Positions 38,001 to 46,948 of a stretch of DNA of 64,000 bases are shown here, piece by piece. Position numbers and translations under genes: made by a program. The notes beneath the pieces were generated by a model that worked only from the letters and a program-made list of their open reading frames with translations, ran no database searches and was not told where the DNA came from. Every line of letters starts with the position of its first letter. Position 1 is the first letter of the stretch. This stretch comes from Roseivirga sp. UBA6061 (GTDB taxonomy: Bacteria > Bacteroidota > Bacteroidia > Cytophagales > Cyclobacteriaceae). The stretch covers positions 22,559 through 86,558 of the forward strand of contig DIYF01000143.1 in the NCBI GenBank assembly GCA_002427745.1, read 5' to 3'.

Positions 38001-41000
38001 TCCAGTCATGCTTTACAAGTTCAAATATGCCCTGACTCAGTACCACCTGAGCGGGGCCGCTATCGAGCATGACAAATGCAGTACGCAAAACAGGATGCCG
38101 ATTCAAAAGGTGCTTCCAGGCCTCGGTAAGATGGTTCAGGTCTATGCCCTTACTCTGAAAGCTGATGTCTTTTTGAATCAAATAGACATCATAATCCTGG
38201 TCTATCAAACTGTGAAACAGCACGCCCTCCTGCATTGGACTCAAACCATATATATCCTCGATCTTATCCCCAAAGTCTTGCTGCAGTATATCCAGTTCTG
38301 CCTGATTTACCTGTATCAAATCATAGTCTGATGGGGTATATCCAAAATGTTGTTCACATTGCCGGAGCAGTTTCTTCACTGACTCTTCAAATAGCTGAGC
38401 CAGGCGAGTAATTGATGATTTTTCATACTGACCTGAATTGTAGGTCAGATAAAAATTAAGACCATCGTCCAGGATCAACCCATTGATTGCCAGCTTATAA
38501 ACATCAAGGGGTTCCTTTTGATAGACCTGCGCTTCTTCATTGGCCAGGTCAAAAAATGGATTTTGCAGTATGGAATCAAATTTCCCCAGATAGTTGAATA
38601 GAATTTCGCCATGGGGAAGTTCTATATCTTCAAGACAATTGAGCAAGCCGTAACCAATGCCTTCGTCAGGAATACTTCTATGTTGCTCTTTTACATTCTT
38701 AATCCATTGGTCCAGCGTACTATTCTCTGAAACATCATAATATGTGGAGTACAGCGAGGTGAACCAACCTACCGTTCTGCTGATATCGATTTGCTGATCC
38801 ATGCTCATCCTGCCGTGACTCTCCTGATCTATCAGGAATTCTGACAGACCACTCCAGGCTTTCAGGGCCATCAGCCATGCGGCTATAACAAATTCATCAA
38901 CACCTAACCGATACGAACCAATCTCCTTGAGCATTCTGTCGGTTCTTTCATTGCCCAATTTAATGATATGAGATGCGGGCGAAATTTCAACGGCTAAAGA
39001 GTCCACAGGTAATTCGGGCAAATGTTTGGGTACCCTGGACCAATAGGTCCGCTGGTCATTCCGAACCGGCCCCTCAATCCACTGATAGAGATGGCTAACC
39101 CATTCTCCATAACTGGTGGTCTTTGAAGATAGTATTGGTCGTTTTTTAGCCCGGATCAGCTCACAAAGCTGTTTCAGGTCTTCTAATAATATACGCCATG
39201 AAACCCCATCGACTACCAGATGATGAATGTTCCAGTAGAGACGCCTTTGCTCTCCACATTTGAATAGCACCATGCGGGTTAAAGGACCATTAACAATGTC
39301 TATCTCAGAATCCCAGAAGGCAACTCTCTCCTGCAGTGTCTTATCCAGATCAGCGATTTCCTCAATATGAAACGGAAGGTGATCCGGCATTTTGCCATAA
39401 GTCTGGCTTGCCATGCCATCATTATCAACAGGATAGTTAAACCTCAATGCGTCATGTTGGTACAATAAAACTTTGAAGGCTTCTCTGAGCAGTTCTTCAC
39501 TCAGATCGCGATCAATTTTCAGGAACACGGCCTGGTTGAACAGGTTCGGTTTCCTGAGCCTACTGTTAAAGAAATGCCTTTGTATCGGGGCCAATGGGGC
39601 ACTACCCGTAACAATTCCCTGTTGCGCCCTGATGTGTTTTATCTCCTTAACAATGGGTACCAGTTGCGCAATGGTGCTATGGGTGAAGAGGTCTTTAGGA
39701 CTAAGACCGATTCCTTCGGCCCTGGCTAGTGATACAATCTGAATGCTAACAATGCTATCGCCACCGAGTGTGAAGAAATCGTCATCAATGCCTACCCTTT
39801 TGACCCCGAGTACTTTCTGCCAGATCTTTATAAGTTTGTTTTCAACGGTATTTCTTGCTGTGGCAAACTGACTAGTGACCTGGTATTCAGGAAGCGGAAG
39901 GCGTTTTTTGTCGGTTTTTCCGTTATTGGTCAGGGGTATGGCATCCAGCTTTACCCAAACATGAGGTACCATGTATTCGGGCACAAGCCCCGACAAGTGT
40001 TGCTCTAATACCTCAAACTTCAGGTCTTCTTCACCGACAATATAGCCTACCAATTGTTTAGTACCTGTGTCCTGTTCAAGGGCTGTAATCACAGCATTCC
40101 TGACCTTTTCATGATTTTCCAGGTGGGCCTCAATTTCTCCGGGTTCAATTCTGAACCCCCTTACTTTCAGCTGCATATCGGCCCTGCCAATGTACTCAAG
40201 GCCACCATCAGGCATCCATCGGGCCAAATCTCCCGACCGATAGATTCTGCCTTCTCCAAAAGGATTGGGTATAAACTTATTATTGGTCAAATCGGGTTGA
40301 TCCAGATACTCTCTGGCCAAACCAGCACCTGCAACACATAGCTCACCTACTACCCCGATGGGTAATACCCGCTGATGTTTATCCAGTATATAGCACTGCA
40401 ATGTTGGAAGGGCTGTACCTACGGTATTGATATTCTGATTAATCTCCTTCTCTGTGATCTCTTTGTAGGTAACATGTACTGTGGTTTCTGTAATACCATA
40501 CATATTGATCAACCTGGTTTCCGGATAAGCCTTCTTCCAGCCTTCCAAACTGTTGACTTTGAGTGGCTCTCCGGCAAATATGACATACCTCAGGTCAAGC
40601 TGATCAAACCCTTGTTCTGAGAGTAGATTATTCAGATTGTAGAACGCAGATGGGGTCTGACTGAGAATGGTCACCCGATGCTCTTTGATCAGATCAATGA
40701 ATCTGGCTGTGTCTTTAGCAGTCTCGCTGTCTACCATAACAAGCTTGCCTCCAAACAGCAATGCGCCATACATCTCCCACACAGAAACATCGAAGCAATG
40801 AGAATGAAACATCGTCCAGACATCTTCCTCAGTAAAATCGAAAAGCGAGTGGTGCGGCTTAAGCAGGCGAGTCACATTGTAATGTTCTATGACTACGCCT
40901 TTTGGCCGGCCGGTAGATCCTGATGTATAAATCACATAAGCTGCAGAACGGGGTTTTACTTCGTGCTCAGGATTGGTTACGGGGTATTGTTCTCTGACTG

Positions 41001-44000
41001 CAAAGAAGTCATTGAGTACAACCTCATTGAGATTCAGTCTGCAATGGCTGTTCTCCAGCATAAACTGCGCGCGGGATTGGGGATAGTGCAGCTCAACAGG
41101 TACGTAGGCCACGCCTAATTTTACCAGTGCCAGAATAGAAATTACCATCCACTCATTTCTGGGAAGACAAACTCCCGCAAATTCTTCCGGCTGCAAATCG
41201 TATTGGTCTTTCAGGAACCAGGCCAGTTGATTGGCTGATTCATTGAGTTGTTTATAACTCAAGGTCGATTCACCGGAAACCAGGGCAATCCTCTCCCCAA
41301 ATTGCTTTACCTGCTCATCGAACAGTGAAATGATGGTCTGCTCCCGATCATACTCGAGATTAGGGTTGTTGAATTCATTTAGAATCAATGATTGTTGAGA
41401 TTCGCTTGCAATGGACAATTCTTCCAGCATTGTGTCCGGGTTGGTCAGGAGCTGTCCTATCAAAACAAAGAGTTGTTCTACCATTGCCCCTATCTCCTGG
41501 CTGTTGAATTTACCTGAGTCGTACTTCAGGTTAAACTTGAGCACATCGCCAGGGATGATGGTGAGCATGATAGGATAATTACTATACTCTATGGTTCTGA
41601 CTCCTGAAATCTGAAAAGGAATGTTGGATACATTTTTTAGCTCCTCAGCAATCGGATAATTCTCAAAGATCACCAGGGTATCAAACAAGGCTGTACCTGA
41701 AGTTACTTCACTGTATTTTTGTATTTCAGAAAGACTGATGTATGCATTTTGGTTGTCATTTTGCTGTTGTTGCTGTATGCCTTTCAGGAACGTCCTCACC
41801 GTTGAACCCTCAGTACTGACCCTCATTGGAAGGGTATTGATGAATAGTCCAACCATACTGTCAACTCCTTTCAGATCAATCTGCCTGCCGGAGTTCGTTA
41901 CTCCAAACACAACATCATCCTGACCGCTGTATACTGACAGCAATAATGACCAGGCTCCCTGGACAATGGAATTGGTCGTGAGATGCTCCTTCTTTGCGAA
42001 CTCGGTCAGCCTTTGACTCACTGAAGTCTCCAGGAGGAACTCTTCCTCTTTATGACGAGCTGAGGGTAATCCATTCCTAAATCTCAGATCAGTAGGGCGG
42101 TCATAACCGGCCATTTTTTGTTGCCAGTATTTCCTGGCATTCATACCGGTCTGAGTCTTCTCTTGTAACCAGCCCACATAATCGCGATAGGGTCGTACGG
42201 GTGGTAAATCGCTCTCCCGACCCTTTGCAATGGATTGGTAAATTTCCAGAAACTCTTTAAAAACAAGAGGGCCGCTCCATCCATCTAATAAAACATGATG
42301 ATGATGCCAGAACAGACGGAATCCGTGCTTTTCCCGGATAATGTCAAGCCTCATCAATGGCGCTTTGTCCATTTCAAATACTGATGACCTCGCCTCATTC
42401 ATCAGCTCTTCTACCAGTACTTCCTTGCTTTCTGCAGTTTCCCGGGACCAGTCCAGTTCGGTGTACTCTAAATCCACATCAGACAATACCACCTGGAATG
42501 TTCCTTGTTCGGTTACACTAAAGGCAGTCCGTAAAATGGCATGTCGACTGATCAATTGACTCCAGGCATTTTTAAAATGTCGGACATTCAAATCATTGCC
42601 TAAAGTGAATTGTTGTTGTGTCAGGTAAATGTTGTAATCAGACTCAGTCAAACCATGAAATATCAGACCTTCCTGCATGGGGCTGAGTGGGTAAACGTCT
42701 TCGATATTGGCTTTAAATTTTTCCGTCAGCTGGTTTAATGAAGCCTCAGTTAAAGAGGCTAACGGAAAATCCAAGGTGCTATACCCGAAGGAAGAACGGC
42801 AATGTTTTACCACCCGGTGAATCCAGTCATTCAGGCTTTTGCACAGGTTTTCAACTGTTTCAGACTTGTAGATGGCGCCATCATACCTACAGGAAATATC
42901 GAGCTTGCCTTCAATGATCAACGAGTTGAACTCCAGCTTATAGGGGCTCAGCTGTTCTGCCGCTGACCTGCCAATATCTTCTTTGGCAATCTGAAACTTG
43001 CTGTCAGTAAAAGAGGCATCAAACTGGCCTAAGTAATTAAAGAGCACCTCTCCTTCTGCTGCTACCCTGTTTCCGAACTGAGCCATTAAGCCCAATCCAA
43101 CACCCTCACCGGGCACTGCTCCTTTTTGTAGTTTAGTACTCCTGAGCACTTCATCAACCGTGTCAAAACGAGACAAATCAAAGTGAACAGAATACAGAGA
43201 AGTAAACCAGCCAACAGTACGATCGATGCTGATGTCCGGGTCTTTGCTGACCCTACCATGACTTTCAAGATCGATGATGTATTCAGAATTACCGCTCCAT
43301 TGCTTTAATGCGAGCAACAGACTTGCCAGCACAGTTTCATCAACTCCCAGTCTGTAAGACTGTACAGACTTGATGAGTTCTTCTGTTTCAGCTTTTGAGA
43401 GCTCAATTTTACATTGGGCCCGGGTCTCCACAGTGATACCATCGCGCTGCCTGTCGACAGGCAATCCTTTAATCTGTGTTGGTAACAGATTCCAATAGCC
43501 TTGTTCCGTTTGAAATTCTTCCGTTTTGTACCAGTCCTGAAGGTGTTGTGCCCAAAGGCCATAAGAAGAAGTTTTTCGGGGCAGGGCTATCTCTTTGTTT
43601 TGAGAAAGTTGCTCAAAAGCTCTGTTCAGGTCTTCCAACAGAATTCTCCAGGAAAAGCCATCTACCACCAGGTGGTGTATAGACCATAGCAAACGGCCTT
43701 CTCCCTGACAAAGAAACAATACCATTTGTGTAAGTGGTCCTTCCTGCAGATTCAGACTACCCTGCCAATATTGAGAGCGCTTCAAAAGTGACTCTCCAAA
43801 ATCTGTAAGCTCCTCAACGTGAAAAGGGATTTCACTCACAAATGCCGAGTCCTGTTGCTGCCAGGAATCGCCTTGTTTTGAGAATGTAGCCCTCAGGGCA
43901 TCGTGATGATTGTAGACTGCCGCGAAACTCTCTTTCAATACCTCCCGGCTAATATCCTCCGGTACTTTCAGCAGCAAAGTCTGATTGTAAAATTCAGGCT

Positions 44001-46923
44001 GTTTTCTGGGTTCTTTGAAGAATCGGTGCTGAATGGGAGAGATTACGCTGGGGCCTGCTTCCGATTGAATTATGACGGGTTCGGCATTGACGGGCAACAC
44101 CTTGATAGCCAATTCAGCAATGGTCTTATGCTCGAAAACGTCCGTTACTTCAAGTTTCATGCCTGCTTCTCTGGCCTGAAATACCATCTGCATTCCAATA
44201 ATGCTGTCACCGCCCATTTCGAAAAAATTGTCGTGAACACCAACAAGGTCTTTGCCCAGCACTTCTTGCCATATTTCAACAAGCTTTACTTCAGTATCAC
44301 TAAGAGGTGCCTCATAGGTCTCTTTTGATGTTTCGGTCACTGCAGGCAGTAGGGTCTTGTCTACCTTCCCGTTTGAAGTAAGTGGAATATGATCCAGAGA
44401 CTGTATATGAGCCGGAATCATGTATTCAGGCAGTTTTTCCGCGAGGTAATCTTTCAGGGTAGTTTCATTCAACTGAGTCAGTTGTTTTTCTCTCCACGAA
44501 CTCAGAAGTCGATTGTAGAAGGTGTTTCCTGTTACTACCTCCTTATGGTGGTAAGAATGGAGTTCAAATGAAATCTCTTCACCATTCTTTCGAAAAAGGG
44601 TACTCTTGATGAAATAATTTGGGTTAACCCCATTTGAGGAAAGTGACCTGGTTATTTTGGACTTTACTATATCTCCGCATGACACAGGGTAACCTTCAAC
44701 AGAAACCGGGAAATAGACAGGCAACCAGCTGCCCTGGTCTTCCATCACATCCAGGTGTACCTCTTCGTCCAGAAAAAGATCCATCCAGGCGATAAAGCCC
44801 GTAAATAATCCATCGGACTCAATTTGAAAGACTACATCATGTTCCTTTTCAACTTCAAGACCGGCACTGTAGTCCAGGTCTTCTAACATGCCTTCAGTAG
44901 ATAGGATACATTCCTTTTTAAAGTTTTTAAGGCAAAGTCTGAACTCAAACTGATCTCCATACAGCGAGGCTATTTCTTCGGCATAACTGTATGGTGTGCC
45001 TAAAAACCCAAACTCATAAGTAGATTGATCTACATAAGCCACGGCCATTTTTGTAGCACTCCGTTTGGGAATCATGTTGGCCGGATTCTTAAGCATGGGC
45101 TTAATCTTATCTATCAGCAGAGCAGAGCCTTCAGAACCACCAATTGACCCGACTATTTCAGAAACACAATAGTCAAAATCGATGTCCAATTGGGTTTCCA
45201 GTATATCTCCCCGAATGATGGTAATCTTGTCCGTAAGTCCCAATTCGCTGACTTTGGCTTTCGCCTTTTGGTAAGTCTCTTCCAGGATTTCTACTGCATA
45301 AACATGATCTGCCCCACAGTCAATACATAACCTAGACAATACCGCCTCCGGACCCGGACCTATTTCCAGTACTTTTTTACCCTGGATTACTTTGTCCAGT
45401 GCCTGCCTGTATTTGTCATTCCGCGATTCATGACTGTACATGGAATGGTAGAGCAAATCGTCATAAATGAAGAATTCAGCTACTGAAGGCCACAACTCTA
45501 TTTGACGTCTTTCTTTGAAATAGGCAGAGAGCAAACCCGTGTTTGTGCTGTCTTCAAAAACTACTGCGGCATCTTCCACTCCCGGACAGGCTTCTATGGT
45601 CCTCTTGATTTCTTCGAGTTCTACGCGATGCCCTCTTATTTTTACCTGATCATCTTTTCGACCAAGAAATTCAATTTGACCATCGGGCAGCCAGCGGGCC
45701 AGGTCTCCTGTTTTATACAGCCTCCCTTCACCGTACAAGTTGTTTATGAATTTCTCATTGGTCAATTCCGGTTTATTCCAGTAGCCTTTGCTCACCCCTA
45801 TTCCGGCAACACAGAGTTCACCGGCAACCCCAATTGATACTGGCTGCAACTGATCGTTAAGAATAAATACGTTGGTATTGTTGATGGGCTTACCAATTGA
45901 AACGGTAGGCTGCCCTGCTTCTAATTTCTGTACAGAAACACAAACCGTACACTCTGTAGGGCCGTAAGCGTTGAAGTAATTGAGCCTGCCGGCATAGTAA
46001 TCGACTGCTTCTTGTTTGGCCGCTTCGCCTGCCGTGATCAACACCCTGAGGAAATCCAAATCGCCCGGTCCGTAAAGAGCCAGGTAAGAGGGGGGCAAAG
46101 TAATTACGGTAACACCATTCTGTCTGCCATAAGCCAGGAACCTTTCTTTGTCTTTGATAACCTCATCATCTGCTAAAACAAGCGTAGAGCCCGAAACCAG
46201 GCTGACAAAAATTTCTGAAACTGAAGCATCGAAGCTGACATTCGCAAACTGGAGTGTCTTGTCGGTAGCATGTATGCCAAAAGTGGAAATCTGGGCAAGG
46301 GCCAGGTTGGTTAAGCCTTTGTGTTCTATCATGACCCCTTTTGGCTTGCCTGAAGTACCTGAAGTGTATATCATGTACGACAATTGGTCAGGGTCCACCC
46401 TCCATTGAGGATTCTCCTTTTGCTCCAGAGAAATCTCCTCCTCGGTTGATGATACATTGATTACCTTACCTGAAAAGCCGCTTAACACCCCAACAGAGGT
46501 ATCGTCAACCAGCAAAAATTGTGATTCGCAATCATCCAGGATATAGGTCTTTCGCTCCAGTGGAAGTGATACATCTACAGGCACATAGGCTCCGCCCGCT
46601 TTTAAGATGCCCAAAATACTGATGATCAAGCAAGTGGATCGCTTCATACATACCGGCACCATACTTTCTTCCGTCACTCCTGCTTTCCGTAAGTAGTGAG
46701 CCATTTGGTTAACTCGCTGGTTGAGTTCACGATAGGAAAGCCTTTCTTGATTGTACAACAAAGCTTCTTTCCCAGAAGCTTTAAGCACTTGCTCTTCAAA
46801 CAGGTCTATGACCGTCTTGTTTTCAGGGTAGGGTACAGCTGTACTGTTAAAATCGTATAAGATCTTTTGCTCTTCCTGCTCATCGAGTCCGAGCAGTTGA
46901 TTCAAAAATTCGTTTGAACTCAT
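35089..46923 (-). CDS. NRPS, A(Tyr)-MT-PCP-E / C-A(Thr-like)-PCP-E / C-A(Gly)-PCP
   Basis: 3944 residues from ATG 46923, preferred over an in-frame GTG at 46947. It starts directly with an A domain; its C domain is at the end of the upstream protein. A1 code DASTIAAVCK (Tyr). A methyltransferase of about 340 residues (471-814) is inserted between core motifs A8 and A9, with a SAM loop EIGPGP near 516. PCP1 Ser907; E1 complete (His1084, Glu1220 in ESHGR). Module 2: C with HHVLLDG (His1543), A2 code DVWSIAMVHK (close to Thr DFWNIGMVHK), PCP2 Ser2390, E2 complete (His2568, Glu2701). Module 3: C with HHILTDG (His3026), A3 code DILQLGMVWK (Gly), PCP3 Ser3873, no E. Expected output is D-Tyr(methylated), D-Thr-like, Gly. 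The last 20 residues are acidic and may dock with the next NRPS. The 25-bp gap to the upstream gene and 11-bp overlap with the next indicate one operon. Confidence 0.95.
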   Translation of the reverse strand: MSSNEFLNQLLGLDEQEEQKILYDFNSTAVPYPENKTVIDLFEEQVLKASGKEALLYNQERLSYRELNQRVNQMAHYLRKAGVTEESMVPVCMKRSTCLIISILGILKAGGAYVPVDVSLPLERKTYILDDCESQFLLVDDTSVGVLSGFSGKVINVSSTEEEISLEQKENPQWRVDPDQLSYMIYTSGTSGKPKGVMIEHKGLTNLALAQISTFGIHATDKTLQFANVSFDASVSEIFVSLVSGSTLVLADDEVIKDKERFLAYGRQNGVTVITLPPSYLALYGPGDLDFLRVLITAGEAAKQEAVDYYAGRLNYFNAYGPTECTVCVSVQKLEAGQPTVSIGKPINNTNVFILNDQLQPVSIGVAGELCVAGIGVSKGYWNKPELTNEKFINNLYGEGRLYKTGDLARWLPDGQIEFLGRKDDQVKIRGHRVELEEIKRTIEACPGVEDAAVVFEDSTNTGLLSAYFKERRQIELWPSVAEFFIYDDLLYHSMYSHESRNDKYRQALDKVIQGKKVLEIGPGPEAVLSRLCIDCGADHVYAVEILEETYQKAKAKVSELGLTDKITIIRGDILETQLDIDFDYCVSEIVGSIGGSEGSALLIDKIKPMLKNPANMIPKRSATKMAVAYVDQSTYEFGFLGTPYSYAEEIASLYGDQFEFRLCLKNFKKECILSTEGMLEDLDYSAGLEVEKEHDVVFQIESDGLFTGFIAWMDLFLDEEVHLDVMEDQGSWLPVYFPVSVEGYPVSCGDIVKSKITRSLSSNGVNPNYFIKSTLFRKNGEEISFELHSYHHKEVVTGNTFYNRLLSSWREKQLTQLNETTLKDYLAEKLPEYMIPAHIQSLDHIPLTSNGKVDKTLLPAVTETSKETYEAPLSDTEVKLVEIWQEVLGKDLVGVHDNFFEMGGDSIIGMQMVFQAREAGMKLEVTDVFEHKTIAELAIKVLPVNAEPVIIQSEAGPSVISPIQHRFFKEPRKQPEFYNQTLLLKVPEDISREVLKESFAAVYNHHDALRATFSKQGDSWQQQDSAFVSEIPFHVEELTDFGESLLKRSQYWQGSLNLQEGPLTQMVLFLCQGEGRLLWSIHHLVVDGFSWRILLEDLNRAFEQLSQNKEIALPRKTSSYGLWAQHLQDWYKTEEFQTEQGYWNLLPTQIKGLPVDRQRDGITVETRAQCKIELSKAETEELIKSVQSYRLGVDETVLASLLLALKQWSGNSEYIIDLESHGRVSKDPDISIDRTVGWFTSLYSVHFDLSRFDTVDEVLRSTKLQKGAVPGEGVGLGLMAQFGNRVAAEGEVLFNYLGQFDASFTDSKFQIAKEDIGRSAAEQLSPYKLEFNSLIIEGKLDISCRYDGAIYKSETVENLCKSLNDWIHRVVKHCRSSFGYSTLDFPLASLTEASLNQLTEKFKANIEDVYPLSPMQEGLIFHGLTESDYNIYLTQQQFTLGNDLNVRHFKNAWSQLISRHAILRTAFSVTEQGTFQVVLSDVDLEYTELDWSRETAESKEVLVEELMNEARSSVFEMDKAPLMRLDIIREKHGFRLFWHHHHVLLDGWSGPLVFKEFLEIYQSIAKGRESDLPPVRPYRDYVGWLQEKTQTGMNARKYWQQKMAGYDRPTDLRFRNGLPSARHKEEEFLLETSVSQRLTEFAKKEHLTTNSIVQGAWSLLLSVYSGQDDVVFGVTNSGRQIDLKGVDSMVGLFINTLPMRVSTEGSTVRTFLKGIQQQQQNDNQNAYISLSEIQKYSEVTSGTALFDTLVIFENYPIAEELKNVSNIPFQISGVRTIEYSNYPIMLTIIPGDVLKFNLKYDSGKFNSQEIGAMVEQLFVLIGQLLTNPDTMLEELSIASESQQSLILNEFNNPNLEYDREQTIISLFDEQVKQFGERIALVSGESTLSYKQLNESANQLAWFLKDQYDLQPEEFAGVCLPRNEWMVISILALVKLGVAYVPVELHYPQSRAQFMLENSHCRLNLNEVVLNDFFAVREQYPVTNPEHEVKPRSAAYVIYTSGSTGRPKGVVIEHYNVTRLLKPHHSLFDFTEEDVWTMFHSHCFDVSVWEMYGALLFGGKLVMVDSETAKDTARFIDLIKEHRVTILSQTPSAFYNLNNLLSEQGFDQLDLRYVIFAGEPLKVNSLEGWKKAYPETRLINMYGITETTVHVTYKEITEKEINQNINTVGTALPTLQCYILDKHQRVLPIGVVGELCVAGAGLAREYLDQPDLTNNKFIPNPFGEGRIYRSGDLARWMPDGGLEYIGRADMQLKVRGFRIEPGEIEAHLENHEKVRNAVITALEQDTGTKQLVGYIVGEEDLKFEVLEQHLSGLVPEYMVPHVWVKLDAIPLTNNGKTDKKRLPLPEYQVTSQFATARNTVENKLIKIWQKVLGVKRVGIDDDFFTLGGDSIVSIQIVSLARAEGIGLSPKDLFTHSTIAQLVPIVKEIKHIRAQQGIVTGSAPLAPIQRHFFNSRLRKPNLFNQAVFLKIDRDLSEELLREAFKVLLYQHDALRFNYPVDNDGMASQTYGKMPDHLPFHIEEIADLDKTLQERVAFWDSEIDIVNGPLTRMVLFKCGEQRRLYWNIHHLVVDGVSWRILLEDLKQLCELIRAKKRPILSSKTTSYGEWVSHLYQWIEGPVRNDQRTYWSRVPKHLPELPVDSLAVEISPASHIIKLGNERTDRMLKEIGSYRLGVDEFVIAAWLMALKAWSGLSEFLIDQESHGRMSMDQQIDISRTVGWFTSLYSTYYDVSENSTLDQWIKNVKEQHRSIPDEGIGYGLLNCLEDIELPHGEILFNYLGKFDSILQNPFFDLANEEAQVYQKEPLDVYKLAINGLILDDGLNFYLTYNSGQYEKSSITRLAQLFEESVKKLLRQCEQHFGYTPSDYDLIQVNQAELDILQQDFGDKIEDIYGLSPMQEGVLFHSLIDQDYDVYLIQKDISFQSKGIDLNHLTEAWKHLLNRHPVLRTAFVMLDSGPAQVVLSQGIFELVKHDWSGMSTQERLQLKEDLMLQARSEVFALGKPTLMRIDYIQEGEGSCRLLWHHHHILTDGWSGALLFKEFIGLYSASVKGEEPAVQYVDSYRSFIEWLFHKNRTESEQYWKERLSGFTQPSNLLFGQTGKSSGRYGQIDYHLTDDLSKKLNSFGQLNKFTLNTLIQGAWSVLVSQLSGTEDVIFGVTNSGRHVPLPGVQELVGLLINTIPMRVITRADSVIDLLHEIQDHQQNDSEHVHLGLTNIQKCSGVDPGVGLFETLVIFENYPLQEVDEELPLQVSHSETIDYTNYPLTITVVPEEQVYCKWNYDTGRFTAEEVKMMCDTFTRILEKLAHEAREVNELYQLNNEETEHLVFDLNDTKRELPKAATLVNLIEDQVEISPEACAVTFEDTSLTYRELNERSNQLAHYLISLDLQKEELIPVCMHRSEDLLISICAILKAGAAYVPVDPAYPENRVNYMLRHSGARFMICNNETAGIKAEGLHKAINLDELSALTGKQATENPKVETEPDQLAYVIYTSGSTGQPKGVAVEHGNVVNLLIDMQDRFKPDSGDSLLAVTSVSFDIHVLEMFLPLVSGAGLVIASSPDTRSPEKLMSLINTKKVTIMQATPSTWQLLIEAGWQIDEPLTVLCGGEAMPSDLAAQILSKPTTQALYNMFGPTETTVWSSCTRILSADHITVGVPMSNTSFYVLDESGRLAPAGIPGELYIGGAGVARGYLNEPGLTKDRFRESPFQEGEKLYKTGDMARWTDQGELEFIGRRDEQIKIRGFRVELEEIEHILQQHQDVNRAVVTTREYTGENKQLVAYVMTESSLEKDKLERHCQTHLPDYMVPRLWVEIEEVPLTPNGKVDRRSLPDPDITSKDIVAPRSEAESTMVDIWKQVLQLNAVGINDNFFDLGGDSISAIKIMFQARQQGILLNPGDVFLYQTISELCLASGDTTATDLSEEDIGGAFGLTDLDSSDIDALKDQYGW

Positions 46924-46948
46924 AACGTTATTTGTAAAATGGATCACA

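Noticed and set aside
35089..46947. NRPS start at GTG 46947, two bases before the upstream stop
   Set aside because: ATG 46923 is in frame, starts a normal A-domain leader (MSSNEFL) and avoids a rare start codon, although the GTG cannot be excluded.
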